From assembly GCA_002376715.1 (NCBI GenBank), contig DFOK01000103.1, positions 1-26,827 on the forward strand: 26,827 bases of DNA, read 5' to 3'. Position numbers and translations under genes: made by a program. Below are positions 7,201 to 15,685 of the stretch, one piece after another. Positions within the stretch are counted from its first letter, which is position 1. Each line of letters begins with the position of its first letter. The notes under the pieces are model-generated. The model ran no database searches. It was not told the origin of the DNA and was given only the letters and a program-made list of their open reading frames with translations. The DNA comes from Bacteroidales bacterium UBA3543. Its GTDB lineage: Bacteria > Bacteroidota > Bacteroidia > Bacteroidales > UBA932.

Positions 7201-10200
7201 ATTTTTTGGCAGGAAGAAGTATTGTAAAGCAAGCTCCTCCCAAAGATGATCTGGAATAAGATATCGTGCCCTGAGATTGCTCTATGATGTTACGGCAGAT
7301 AGCGAGTCCAAGACCGGTACCTCCGCTTTTTGTAGTGAAATTGGGATGGAAAAGTCTTTCCATATGTTCTTCGGCGACTCCCAGACCGTCATCTTCGAAA
7401 TCCACTTTATAATAAACTCCTTCTTCATGCTCTACAGCATCGATTGTGATGAGGATCCGTCCGGTTCCGCGCGCATTTTGAATTGACTCAATAGCATTCT
7501 GGATTATGTTGACAAAAACACGAGAGAGCTGCTGTTTCCTGGCGGATACCACAGGATTAGGAACATTATTGCGGATTTCAATAGTAATATCGTCATTGGT
7601 ATCAAAGAAAAAGACCTGCTCGGAAATAGCCGCATTCAGATTTACATCCACTACCTCTTCGTTATAGAATCTTGAAAATGATGAAAATGCATTCGCCACT
7701 TCGCTAAGATTGGCTATCTGTCCCATAATAGAGTTGAGAGTAGGTTCTACTTGCTCTTCCCATCCTGAGCGCCCCTCCTCCTTCATTCTAATCAGATACT
7801 GAATGCGAAGCTTCATCGGAGTTAGAGGATTCTTTATCTCGTGCGCAATCTGGCGGGCCATCTCTTTCCAGGCTTGCTCACGTTCAGCCTGTGCCAGCTG
7901 CCTTCGACTGTGATCGAGGTCGTCCACCATCTTATTGTAGGCACTTACGAGCACTCCTATCTCGTCTCTGTTATTGTGATAGGAAATATATCTATTCCTG
8001 TTGGAAGATGTGGTCAATCCCTGTATTCTCTCCTTAATCTCCACCAGAGGCCTGGAGAGAGAATTGGAGAGCAGTACACTTATTATGAAGGCAAGAATGA
8101 TCAGTACAAGGTAGATGTTGATGATAGTCGCAATCATCGAAGAGGAGGCACTCAACATATCCGCCGAACGCGAAAAGTAAGGAAGGTTGATAATGGCCAC
8201 CATAGAGCCTTGGTTGTTGAAGAGCGGTGCATATACCGAAAAGTACTTCATTCCGGCAACCTCCTCCATTGTGGTATATTTAAGGGCATTGTTGTGCGCA
8301 ATCTCATGATATGCATTGCCGTTCATACGTTTGCCCATCAGGAACTGCTCATAAATATCAGGCTGTGTAGTACGGATAAGACCCCCGTGAGTATCGTATA
8401 GGTTTATGTCGGTTCTGATCACTTTTGAGAGTTCATCCATTACATTGTAGAACTCAAGTGACTGCACCTGACTATAAACATTTACATATTTGCAATACTC
8501 TGACAGCACGCTGCGAGCGGTGGTAATTTTCTCATCCATTTCACGTTCATTACCAGTTCTGTTCAATCTGCTAATATAATGTATACTGGCTACTCCCAGG
8601 AATAGAATGGAGAAGATCATAGCCGAGGTAATTATAATTGTGATCTTTCTCTTGATGGAATTTTTGGGAAGGGAGAAGAGCTTACTCTCTCTTCCCCAGA
8701 ATGTCATTATTGAGAAGAAGAGTCCGAAGAAAATGGCTATATATGAAAATGAGACCACATTTGAGAAAAACTTGTGACTCGGACGGCTCACAAGTGTGAT
8801 TTCATCAGATGAAAACTTGTTGATAAAGTGAACATAACCTTTTTTGATTTGCATTGAATACCCGTCAGGACAACTCTCGTCAAAAATCACGGGATACTCA
8901 TAGTCTCCTCTGTAAGTAATAATACGGCCATTGCTGTATCTGGCAAAAGAATAATTGCGCGGAAGCTGCAGATCATTAAAACCCTCGTCACCACTCAATA
9001 TGGTCGGCAACCCCCCCAACTCTGAAGAGAATTTGGATTCAATTTCCACAAAGAGTCGGGTAACTCTCGAACTCACAGGATCAAAGAATGTAAACAAGCC
9101 CAGATATGAAGTCAGACCATTGTACTTGTTAATATAGAAAAATCTCGAATTAGGCGCCAGCGGAGTTCCGAACCTCGTTATCTGGTCCTGATAGAAGGGA
9201 TAACATTGCACCAGTTCGCTGCCATGACCCAAGTCCAACAGGTCACTGGGAGAGCAAACGGTCAGTTCGATATGATATTTTTGTGCAATATTACGGTAGA
9301 GATAACGTTCAAGCAGACGGCTACGTATCACTTCACGCCTGTCAACCGCTGTCAACAATGCAATAATAGGGTCGTGAGCTATGGTCTCCTCAACGCTACG
9401 CAACTGAAGTTCAAGACTCAGGTCTCTCTCCATCGCCAGTTTATTGGTCCTGACACGGTTTATCTCATATTCCTTTTCGAAACCATAGATCACTATCATC
9501 GTAACGCAGTATAGAGATATAACCAACACATAGAGTGTCATATTGAACCAGCTCAAGAGTGAGAAAGTCCGTCTATTGCGAAAAATCAGCACCAGTAGCT
9601 GTAGCATCAGTAGCAGCCCCAGAAATATCATAGCTGAAGAGAAATAAGCCAAAATGGAATACCACGAAAGCTCGTCAATTCGGAATGGCTCCAGTACGAT
9701 ATTTGAGTTGATAACCAGCGAACGAAGTGTCAGATGGATATAAAGCACCAGAAGGAAAGTAACTACTACGGCAACACCGGAGAGCACACTCCTCATAGTC
9801 TTACCGGATCGTTTGATTCGCTTGACGATCTGGAGACGAGTTATGAATACGGCATAAGCCAGGAGGGAGATTAAGACATTATTGAGTAAGAAATTGCCTA
9901 GAGAGTCAAAAAAGCGATTGTCCGCATAATAAATCGGCGAAAATATTTCTCCTGACATATCGTTGAGACCAACTACAATGAATGCCACTATCCTAAGCGC
10001 CAAAAGAACGATAGCCGTTATTGTAAGTGACAACCAACTACGTTGCTTTACATGGAACAGGAAGAGCGCAATCACCGCAAAAAGCATTGAAATCCACATC
10101 GGAGTCAGATTTGCACTCCTGACAAGACTAGGACTCTCGGAAACCAATGAGAAAAGCGGCAAACCCTCAATACCATATACAACACCGGCATCATCCACGT

Positions 10201-10798
10201 TGACGCTTACCGGATCAAAACCTGCACCGATACGAAGTTTCTTATTTGAATAGTTTTTCAGACCCTTGTCATCCAGATATTCCGTTTTCACCAAAATACC
10301 TGTGATAACTTTGGTCTGATAGGAAGGTGAAATGTAGGTATTGACTATGTACCATGCGGAGCCGAGATTTACATACTGCTCCTCAAGCCCCAAATAAGCC
10401 AGCGGAGAACTGAAAAGGTTCGCATTGCTCAGATAGTGGAGGCGGTAGGTAAAAGCATAAGCATCCACTTCATCGTTGCTTATCGGGAACTGATTGGCCC
10501 AAGACTGGAGCGTATCGGCTACATACTTATATATGACCATATCTTCCGGCAGGTCTCTGAGATCCACCCACTGGTCATCCGGTGTATTGATAGCACGGTG
10601 GGCATATTTTTCGATCATGTGCTGCCGATTATGAACCTGCTTTTGCACTTTGCGCACCTCACGGCGGAGATTATATGTACCTGTGCTGCCCACAAAAGAG
10701 ATAACGGCGAACACGATGGCCAAAACCGCCATCAACACCGTCAGATACCTGTTACCGGCTCCTGTAATCCGCTTATATATACTCCTTAATCCTTTCAC
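7187..10798 (-). CDS. Large NtrY-like membrane histidine kinase
   Basis: A 1203-residue sensor kinase, much longer than classical NtrY (about 750 residues). An N-terminal membrane segment (about 19-39) is followed by an extracytoplasmic-like region to about 230, then a block of about six membrane segments (230-455). A further soluble region (460-690) and two membrane segments near 700-765 come next, then a second sensor-like region (770-905) and a last membrane segment near 910-930. HAMP, HisKA and HATPase domains follow. The H-box reads MARQIAHEIKNPLTP with His986; the N-box has Asn1101; ATP-lid glycine motifs DDGLGV and GGTGLGLAI are intact. The start is GTG at 10798, overlapping the rlmH stop (GTGA). 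It probably phosphorylates the HTH-less regulator beyond der; that pairing is inferred from position and family. Confidence 0.92.
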   Translation of the reverse strand: MKGLRSIYKRITGAGNRYLTVLMAVLAIVFAVISFVGSTGTYNLRREVRKVQKQVHNRQHMIEKYAHRAINTPDDQWVDLRDLPEDMVIYKYVADTLQSWANQFPISNDEVDAYAFTYRLHYLSNANLFSSPLAYLGLEEQYVNLGSAWYIVNTYISPSYQTKVITGILVKTEYLDDKGLKNYSNKKLRIGAGFDPVSVNVDDAGVVYGIEGLPLFSLVSESPSLVRSANLTPMWISMLFAVIALFLFHVKQRSWLSLTITAIVLLALRIVAFIVVGLNDMSGEIFSPIYYADNRFFDSLGNFLLNNVLISLLAYAVFITRLQIVKRIKRSGKTMRSVLSGVAVVVTFLLVLYIHLTLRSLVINSNIVLEPFRIDELSWYSILAYFSSAMIFLGLLLMLQLLVLIFRNRRTFSLLSWFNMTLYVLVISLYCVTMIVIYGFEKEYEINRVRTNKLAMERDLSLELQLRSVEETIAHDPIIALLTAVDRREVIRSRLLERYLYRNIAQKYHIELTVCSPSDLLDLGHGSELVQCYPFYQDQITRFGTPLAPNSRFFYINKYNGLTSYLGLFTFFDPVSSRVTRLFVEIESKFSSELGGLPTILSGDEGFNDLQLPRNYSFARYSNGRIITYRGDYEYPVIFDESCPDGYSMQIKKGYVHFINKFSSDEITLVSRPSHKFFSNVVSFSYIAIFFGLFFSIMTFWGRESKLFSLPKNSIKRKITIIITSAMIFSILFLGVASIHYISRLNRTGNEREMDEKITTARSVLSEYCKYVNVYSQVQSLEFYNVMDELSKVIRTDINLYDTHGGLIRTTQPDIYEQFLMGKRMNGNAYHEIAHNNALKYTTMEEVAGMKYFSVYAPLFNNQGSMVAIINLPYFSRSADMLSASSSMIATIINIYLVLIILAFIISVLLSNSLSRPLVEIKERIQGLTTSSNRNRYISYHNNRDEIGVLVSAYNKMVDDLDHSRRQLAQAEREQAWKEMARQIAHEIKNPLTPMKLRIQYLIRMKEEGRSGWEEQVEPTLNSIMGQIANLSEVANAFSSFSRFYNEEVVDVNLNAAISEQVFFFDTNDDITIEIRNNVPNPVVSARKQQLSRVFVNIIQNAIESIQNARGTGRILITIDAVEHEEGVYYKVDFEDDGLGVAEEHMERLFHPNFTTKSGGTGLGLAICRNIIEQSQGTISYSRSSLGGACFTILLPAKKSISF

Positions 10799-11268
10799 TT
10801 GTGGTGGTATGGCTCGCCTTTAATGATAGTAAATGCTCTGTATAATTGTTCAACGAAAATCAGGCGCACCATCTGATGAGAAAAGGTCATCTGTGAGAGG
10901 GAAAGTTTTCCGTCCGCACGTTGATAGACTTTTTCCGAAAATCCGTATGCGCCTCCGACCACAAAAACCAGGTCTTTTGATCCGTATGTCATTTTTTGCT
11001 CCAAATGTCGTGCCCAACCTTCAGAAGAAAACATTTGACCTCGCTCATCAAGCAATATCACTTCATCCGAACTCTTTACTCCGGCAAGAATACGATCCCC
11101 TTCCCTCTCTTTGATTTGTTCGACAGAGAGCGCCGAAGTCTGTTTCAGTTCGGGAATAACCGTCATTTCGAACGGCACATAGTGCTTTAGACGGCTGGTA
11201 TAGAGTATGATTCCTGACTGGAGCCAGTCCTCCACGCTCTTGCCTACAAGGAGAAGTTTGACTTTCAT
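10795..11268 (-). CDS. rlmH: 23S rRNA pseudouridine-1915 N3-methyltransferase
   Basis: SPOUT-family methyltransferase that methylates pseudouridine 1915 in helix 69 of 23S rRNA on assembled ribosomes. The 157 residues match the family length. Visible family features are the start MKVKLLLVGK, LLDERGQ in the middle, the knot segment FVVGGAYGFS and the C-terminal SQMTFSHQMVRLIFVEQLYRAF that is diagnostic of RlmH. The stop codon overlaps the GTG start of the histidine kinase by four bases, indicating coupled translation. A TATTTTTG box lies only four bases before the ATG, so a major transcript from it would be nearly leaderless. It is divergent from the DUF4783 gene. Confidence 0.97.
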   Translation of the reverse strand: MKVKLLLVGKSVEDWLQSGIILYTSRLKHYVPFEMTVIPELKQTSALSVEQIKEREGDRILAGVKSSDEVILLDERGQMFSSEGWARHLEQKMTYGSKDLVFVVGGAYGFSEKVYQRADGKLSLSQMTFSHQMVRLIFVEQLYRAFTIIKGEPYHHK

Positions 11269-11272
11269 ACTA

Positions 11273-11280
11273 CAAAAATA
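11273..11280 (-). promoter_or_regulatory. Candidate -7 box directly before rlmH
   Basis: The minus strand reads TATTTTTG, matching TAnnTTTG, and ends four bases before the rlmH ATG. A start site about seven bases downstream of this box would fall at or just inside the start codon, giving a leaderless mRNA. No -33 TTG is evident. Confidence 0.35.
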
Positions 11281-11375
11281 ACATTTTTAAGGGGATTATT
11301 TCGCCCGATGGCTTGATTTTTGCTCATTTACGATATAATATGCAGTTTTGTTATTTCTTAAACCTATAACGCCAA

Positions 11376-11810
11376 ATGAAGAAGATTTTACTCTTGGCAA
11401 TGTTCGTGATATTCTCTCTTACTGCACCGGCCCAGTCGATGCAGTTTATGAGGACTTCTCAGAGCAATGTCCAAAGCAACACCGAGCAGGATGTATTCAC
11501 CCCTATCGGCAAATATATCCAATCTGGCGACTATGAAAAACTCTCCGCCTGGTTTGCCGACAACCTTGAACTGAACATTTTGGGTGCCATCAACAACTGT
11601 ACCCGAAATCAGGCACGTCTGATTATCAAGAACTTTTTCACCAACTATACTCCCAAAAAGTTCACCATAATCCACAAGAGCGGTAAAGCCCCTATGAAGT
11701 ATGCGGTTGGATCACTTACCGCAGGCGGTGAAAAATTCAGAGTGATACTCTACGTCAAGACCACTGACGGAGTCAATTCCATTCAGCAACTCAAGGTCGA
11801 ACGGGAGTAG
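11376..11810 (+). CDS. DUF4783-type exported protein
   Basis: A 144-residue protein of the Bacteroidota-specific DUF4783 type; molecular function is unknown. A signal peptide (about 1-20, ending APAQ-S) is followed by a small domain with the pattern of an NTF2-like fold: a segment LSAWFADNLELNI, then NQARLIIKNFF, and beta strands ending in the C-terminal QQLKVERE. It is probably periplasmic. The assignment rests on recognition of the family pattern and on its place beside rlmH, where I recall such genes in related genomes. It is divergent from rlmH across 107 bases, in which I see no clear plus-strand promoter box. Its last 20 bases overlap the 3' end of the 5'-nucleotidase N-domain gene. Confidence 0.75.
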   Translation: MKKILLLAMFVIFSLTAPAQSMQFMRTSQSNVQSNTEQDVFTPIGKYIQSGDYEKLSAWFADNLELNILGAINNCTRNQARLIIKNFFTNYTPKKFTIIHKSGKAPMKYAVGSLTAGGEKFRVILYVKTTDGVNSIQQLKVERE

Positions 11811-12645
11811 GAATATCCATTCTACCCACGATTACACCTTGCCCTCCGCATTGGGTGATTACCACCTTGCGACCGACGAGGTTTTCTATTTCTACTGCAT
11901 TCTTGAGAAAAGTGTGGGAATGGCCTCCAATTATAATATCTATATCTTTTGAGTTTTGTGCCATAAGGATATCCGAGGGGTGCTCCATTGAACCACCCTG
12001 ATGGCCAAAATGAGATAAAAGAATTATCAAATCACATTTTTTCTTATGTTTTAGCCAGTCGGCCCATTTATTGACCTCTGAGATTGCGTCCAGGCGTACA
12101 AGACCGTCAATATGGCTTTTGAGTACAACTCCCTCAAGGTATGATGTCACACCTATTATGCCGATTTTCAATCCGGCACGGCGGATAATGGTGTAAGGCT
12201 TGACATAGTCCTTTAAAACCGAGCCGGAGAAGTCGTAATTGCAAGTGACCGTAACAAACTCAGCCGATGAGAGACGTCTTGCGAGCTCTTCCTGACCATT
12301 GTCAAACTCATGATTACCCAGAGTTGCCACATCATATCCGAGTGCATTCATAAGTTCAATCTCCAGGTCGCCTTTTGCCACGGTAAAATAGGGTGTCCCC
12401 TGATTATAATCACCTGCATCCAGCAACAGGACATTGCGACGACCTATCTCTTTCCTTACGGAATTGATATACTGCAATCGGCGTTCTACGCCACCTTTAT
12501 CACGGTCACGGCCGACCCTTACGGGCTCTATCTGGCTGTGAGTATCGTTGGTATGAAGTATTACAAGGTGTCCGGGCGAGCAGGATACCACCATTGCGGC
12601 TACTGCAACACACAGAAAAGCATATTTTATGATATTATGTCTCAT
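11791..12645 (-). CDS. Metallophosphatase, N-terminal half of a split 5'-nucleotidase
   Basis: Calcineurin-like phosphoesterase domain of the UshA/5'-nucleotidase family, 284 residues. The two-metal site is complete: Asp34 and His36 (HTNDTH), Asp79 (DAGD), Asn111-His112-Glu113 (GNHE), His212 (LSHFGH), and His242/His244 (GGHSH). The N-terminus is a signal peptide with a likely lipobox VVSC (Cys22), so the protein is probably a periplasm-facing lipoprotein. Length covers only the catalytic domain; the C-terminal nucleotide-binding domain is encoded by the gene just upstream, overlapping by four bases (ATGA). In single-chain enzymes the two domains form one active cleft, so the products may act together. 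The exact substrate (nucleotide or other phosphoester) is not readable. Confidence 0.88.
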   Translation of the reverse strand: MRHNIIKYAFLCVAVAAMVVSCSPGHLVILHTNDTHSQIEPVRVGRDRDKGGVERRLQYINSVRKEIGRRNVLLLDAGDYNQGTPYFTVAKGDLEIELMNALGYDVATLGNHEFDNGQEELARRLSSAEFVTVTCNYDFSGSVLKDYVKPYTIIRRAGLKIGIIGVTSYLEGVVLKSHIDGLVRLDAISEVNKWADWLKHKKKCDLIILLSHFGHQGGSMEHPSDILMAQNSKDIDIIIGGHSHTFLKNAVEIENLVGRKVVITQCGGQGVIVGRMDIPTPVRP

Positions 12646-13406
12646 CTTCGGGGGTCCTCCATATTCTTTACAATTACGCGGCCATCATTTTTAAGGGAAA
12701 TGATTTCACCACGTGCAGTCATCTCCCTAATATAATCCACGATGGCATCACGGATGAAAATATTCTCCAAATGAGTGATATTTTTGGCATAACCGCCCAC
12801 ACTCAACCTGTCACCGCCATCCATCAGGAAATTGATGGTAGCAAACCTATAATTTTTTCCCGGATCTATAGGTTCCCCTCCAACCGTGAGCGACTCTAGT
12901 GTCCGTCCGTCAAATATCACCTGCACATTGCTCAACGCCTCAACACGACCACGTGAGGCCATATTTCTTAGAAATTTGTCCAAATCAGCTCCTAAAATGT
13001 CAAAGGTCACAAGATAATTGTCGAACGGAAAAATCGAATATACGTCATAAACCCTCACTGCTCCTTTCGGAAGAGAAGTGCGGATACCTCCGAAGTTGGT
13101 CATAGCCACATCTACCTTAGAGCCGGTCTCCTTCTCGGCAACTGCACGGATTACATCCACCGCAAAATTGGAAAGCGGACCTTCGGGAATGCCTTTATCA
13201 TATTCATCTTCGGAATAACCTATGATTTCCATCAAAGGGGCTACCATTGGCTCATATTTGCTGATAATTTTAGTAGCTGTAAAATCCTTTATATCTCCCC
13301 AGGTTGCATCCATAGCGACTGTCGTCCAGCTATACTTGATCTGGGCATGTGCTGCGGTAATTACAAGCAACAGCAGTGCGGTAATAAAGATTCTTTTGAT
13401 ATTCAT
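12642..13406 (-). CDS. 5'-Nucleotidase C-terminal domain protein
   Basis: Substrate-binding (C-terminal) domain of the 5'-nucleotidase family as a separate protein. I place the start at the ATG at 13406, giving 254 residues with a clean signal peptide (about 1-22, ending AHA-Q); an upstream in-frame ATG at 13466 would add 20 polar residues and overlap the permease gene. The protein shows TNFGGIR (103-109), the counterpart of the N-GGIR substrate-site motif of UshA, and the segment INFLMDGGDR, where single-chain enzymes place an aromatic base-stacking residue. It has no metallophosphatase domain; that is the next gene, with ATG and TGA overlapping. It starts four bases after the ABC permease stop, so it belongs to the same transcript. 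Confidence 0.87.
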   Translation of the reverse strand: MNIKRIFITALLLLVITAAHAQIKYSWTTVAMDATWGDIKDFTATKIISKYEPMVAPLMEIIGYSEDEYDKGIPEGPLSNFAVDVIRAVAEKETGSKVDVAMTNFGGIRTSLPKGAVRVYDVYSIFPFDNYLVTFDILGADLDKFLRNMASRGRVEALSNVQVIFDGRTLESLTVGGEPIDPGKNYRFATINFLMDGGDRLSVGGYAKNITHLENIFIRDAIVDYIREMTARGEIISLKNDGRVIVKNMEDPRR

Positions 13407-13410
13407 TGTT

Positions 13411-14703
13411 CTAATTCTTTGTTTTAACCCATTTCCAGAGATCTTTGAAGGAGGCCTTTTTACCATAGGTAAGAATACCTACCTTATAAATCTTAGCCGA
13501 AATCACAGCCATCAAAAGGAAGGTCGCAAACAGCAGAATGATCGAAAGGGCAAGTTCCCAGAAGGGCACTACGCCGAAAGGAATGCGCGCCATCATCACC
13601 ATGGGAGAGGTGAAGGGTATGATGGAAGCCCAGAAAGCAAGCTGTCCGGTGGGATTCTGGAAAGTGGGAAGCATCAGAAAGAGGCCCAGAATCAGAGGAA
13701 TGGTGACGGGCATCGAGAGTTGTGTAGTGTCTGCTTCGTTGTCCACTGCCGCACCCACTGCTGCAAACATACCCGCATATAGCAAATATCCAAGTACAAA
13801 ATAGATTAAGAAGCAGCTTAATATATAGCCGAACCTCACCTCAGAAATGCCTTTCAGAATAGAGCCCATGCCGGCTACATCTGATGCCTCCATAGTTCCA
13901 ACGATATCTCCACCCATCAGAAAACCTGCCACCGCAACGAGAACCAGAGTGAGCACCACCCATATCAAAAATTGTGTCAAAGCAACCAGGGCAATGCCTA
14001 AAATCTTACCTATCATCAACTCCACCGACTTCACTGAGGAGACAATCACCTCGACTATACGCCCGCTTTTCTCCTCAATCACTCCGCGCATCACCATATT
14101 GCCAAACATAAAGATGAACATATAAATCAACAAACTCATTATGTATGAGAGTGCCATATAGATCTCAGCCGATTCCTCCTTTTCCCCTTCATCAGTGAGA
14201 GTCAAGGTTGTGATCTGCACATCGCTCCTTACCTCTGCAAGAATACGGTCGAGATCGGAGATATTATAGAGTGATAGTTTCATCGACTCCACAGCCTTGT
14301 TGACTTTACTCGAAATATCACTCTTGATATCCACATTTAAGGGCTCAGCAGAGTAGGCCACCACCTTTACGTTGTTGGCAGAGTCAAGCTCAGAGATCCC
14401 CACGAGCGCATATACATCCAGATTATTAAAATCTAACTTTAGCTGCTCCAAGGTAGCTCCCTCAGGCGCAAAGACATATTCTACTGTAGAACTGCTTTCG
14501 AGATGAGGGATCACTATGCCTGAACCGTCCTGTACCATAACCTTCTCCGTATCCTTGCCACCCACAAACACCAGTACGGTAGGCACGATGAATAGTGCAG
14601 CCAGTAAAATAGGAGTAAGAATAGTTGTCAGAATAAATGATCTTTTCTTTACGCGTACCGAATATTCGCGTCCCAATATTATACCTATCTTATTTAGATT
14701 CAT
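13411..14703 (-). CDS. ABC-2 type transporter permease (NatB/YhaP-like)
   Basis: Membrane subunit of an ABC exporter, 430 residues. One membrane segment near residues 22-48 is followed by a large extracytoplasmic loop to about 180. At least five more segments come next (near 187-210, 235-260, 295-322, 335-352, 358-405). This one-plus-five layout is typical of the ABC-2/NatB group. The conserved turn RGVIEEKSGRIVEVIVSSV lies between the second and third segments, as in that group. It is paired with the ATPase gene nine bases upstream. The substrate is unknown; the family includes sodium and drug or peptide exporters. A strong AGGAGG overlaps the end of the ATPase gene just before its ATG. Confidence 0.9.
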   Translation of the reverse strand: MNLNKIGIILGREYSVRVKKRSFILTTILTPILLAALFIVPTVLVFVGGKDTEKVMVQDGSGIVIPHLESSSTVEYVFAPEGATLEQLKLDFNNLDVYALVGISELDSANNVKVVAYSAEPLNVDIKSDISSKVNKAVESMKLSLYNISDLDRILAEVRSDVQITTLTLTDEGEKEESAEIYMALSYIMSLLIYMFIFMFGNMVMRGVIEEKSGRIVEVIVSSVKSVELMIGKILGIALVALTQFLIWVVLTLVLVAVAGFLMGGDIVGTMEASDVAGMGSILKGISEVRFGYILSCFLIYFVLGYLLYAGMFAAVGAAVDNEADTTQLSMPVTIPLILGLFLMLPTFQNPTGQLAFWASIIPFTSPMVMMARIPFGVVPFWELALSIILLFATFLLMAVISAKIYKVGILTYGKKASFKDLWKWVKTKN

Positions 14704-14708
14704 GGCTC

Positions 14709-14714
14709 CCTCCT
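14709..14714 (-). promoter_or_regulatory. Strong Shine-Dalgarno site for the ABC permease
   Basis: The minus strand reads AGGAGG five bases before the permease ATG, overlapping the TAG stop of the ATPase gene. It stands out because most starts here have only A/T-rich leaders. It supports the 14703 start and suggests efficient coupled translation. Confidence 0.6.
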
Positions 14715-15615
14715 ATTTTTCGCTTACTAGTTTAATAAAAATGTCTTTCATTCGCGGTACGAGTTCCCTATAGGAAACAATATCCACACTGCCCAGCAAT
14801 TCCGGAAGTATCTGCTGCGATCCTGCGCCTTCACTAACATCGAGTATAGCTCTTCTCAGATGTTTATATTCTTCATCCGTTGAGATGGTGAAATAATTGG
14901 ACCAGGTGGCAAGAGGCTGAGAGGAGCGATAGAGCACCTCTACCTGATTGGAGCCATATTTTTCGCGAATCTGCCCTGTAGGACCTGTTACCACTAATTT
15001 AGCACGATTTATCAGTGCAATATCATCGCAAAGTTCCTCAACCGATTCCATATTGTGAGTAGAAAGGATTATGGTAGCACCCTCATCTTTCATCCTAATG
15101 ATTTCGTCTCTGATGAGTTGCACATTGACCGGATCAAAACCCGCAAAGGGTTCGTCCAGTATTAGCAAGGAGGGTTTGTGGAGCACAGTAGTAATAAACT
15201 GCACCTTTTGAGCCATACCCTTGGAGAGTTCCTCCACCTTTTTGTCCCACCAGCTGCGGATACCGAATTTAACAAACCACTCTTTGAGTTCTTTCCTTGC
15301 TTCTGCCATGGAAAGGCCTTTCAGACGCGCAAGATAAATTGCCTGCTCCCCCACCTTCATTTTTTTGTAAAGACCGCGTTCTTCCGGCAAATAGCCTATT
15401 TCACGTACTATTTCGTCGTTCATCAGTTTACCGTTATAGAATACTTCGCCTTCAGTAGGGATGGTGATACGGTTTATGATACGGATGAGAGTAGTCTTTC
15501 CGGCCCCATTCGGACCCAATAGACCAAAAACACGCCCCTTCTCCGCCTCTATCGAGACATTGTCAAGAGCCTTGAAGTCACCGAACTTTTTGGTGACGGA
15601 TCTGCATTCCAACAT
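14713..15615 (-). CDS. ABC transporter ATP-binding protein (NatA-like)
   Basis: Nucleotide-binding subunit of the ABC-2 exporter, 300 residues. Walker A is GPNGAGKTT (34-42). The signature region reads LSKGM (130-134) rather than LSGGQ, a variation common in this subgroup. Walker B is LLILDEP (150-156), and the switch histidine lies in STHNM. About 80 residues follow the ATPase core (220-300) and are probably a C-terminal dimerisation or regulatory extension seen in the NatA group. The gene lies 70 bases after the helix-hairpin-helix gene and nine bases before its permease. The two make a complete half-transporter pair; substrate unknown. Confidence 0.94.
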   Translation of the reverse strand: MLECRSVTKKFGDFKALDNVSIEAEKGRVFGLLGPNGAGKTTLIRIINRITIPTEGEVFYNGKLMNDEIVREIGYLPEERGLYKKMKVGEQAIYLARLKGLSMAEARKELKEWFVKFGIRSWWDKKVEELSKGMAQKVQFITTVLHKPSLLILDEPFAGFDPVNVQLIRDEIIRMKDEGATIILSTHNMESVEELCDDIALINRAKLVVTGPTGQIREKYGSNQVEVLYRSSQPLATWSNYFTISTDEEYKHLRRAILDVSEGAGSQQILPELLGSVDIVSYRELVPRMKDIFIKLVSEK

Positions 15616-15685
15616 GTTTTACTGTTTTTAACAAAAATCGCGTGTAAAGGTAAACAAAAAAATCGTCTGTCCCCTGTAATAAATA

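Noticed and set aside
7841..8401. A 186-codon plus-strand open frame inside the kinase gene
   Set aside because: It runs antisense to the conserved HAMP and H-box coding region, its residues show no domain pattern, and it has no promoter or independent context.
13407..13466. Upstream ATG at 13466 for the 5'-nucleotidase C-domain gene
   Set aside because: It would add 20 polar and basic residues before a perfect signal peptide and overlap the permease by 56 bases; the ATG at 13406 fits better.
15616..15685. TACCTTTA on the minus strand before the ABC ATPase gene
   Set aside because: It lacks the final G of TAnnTTTG and has no -33 element at a usable distance, so I do not list it as a promoter.
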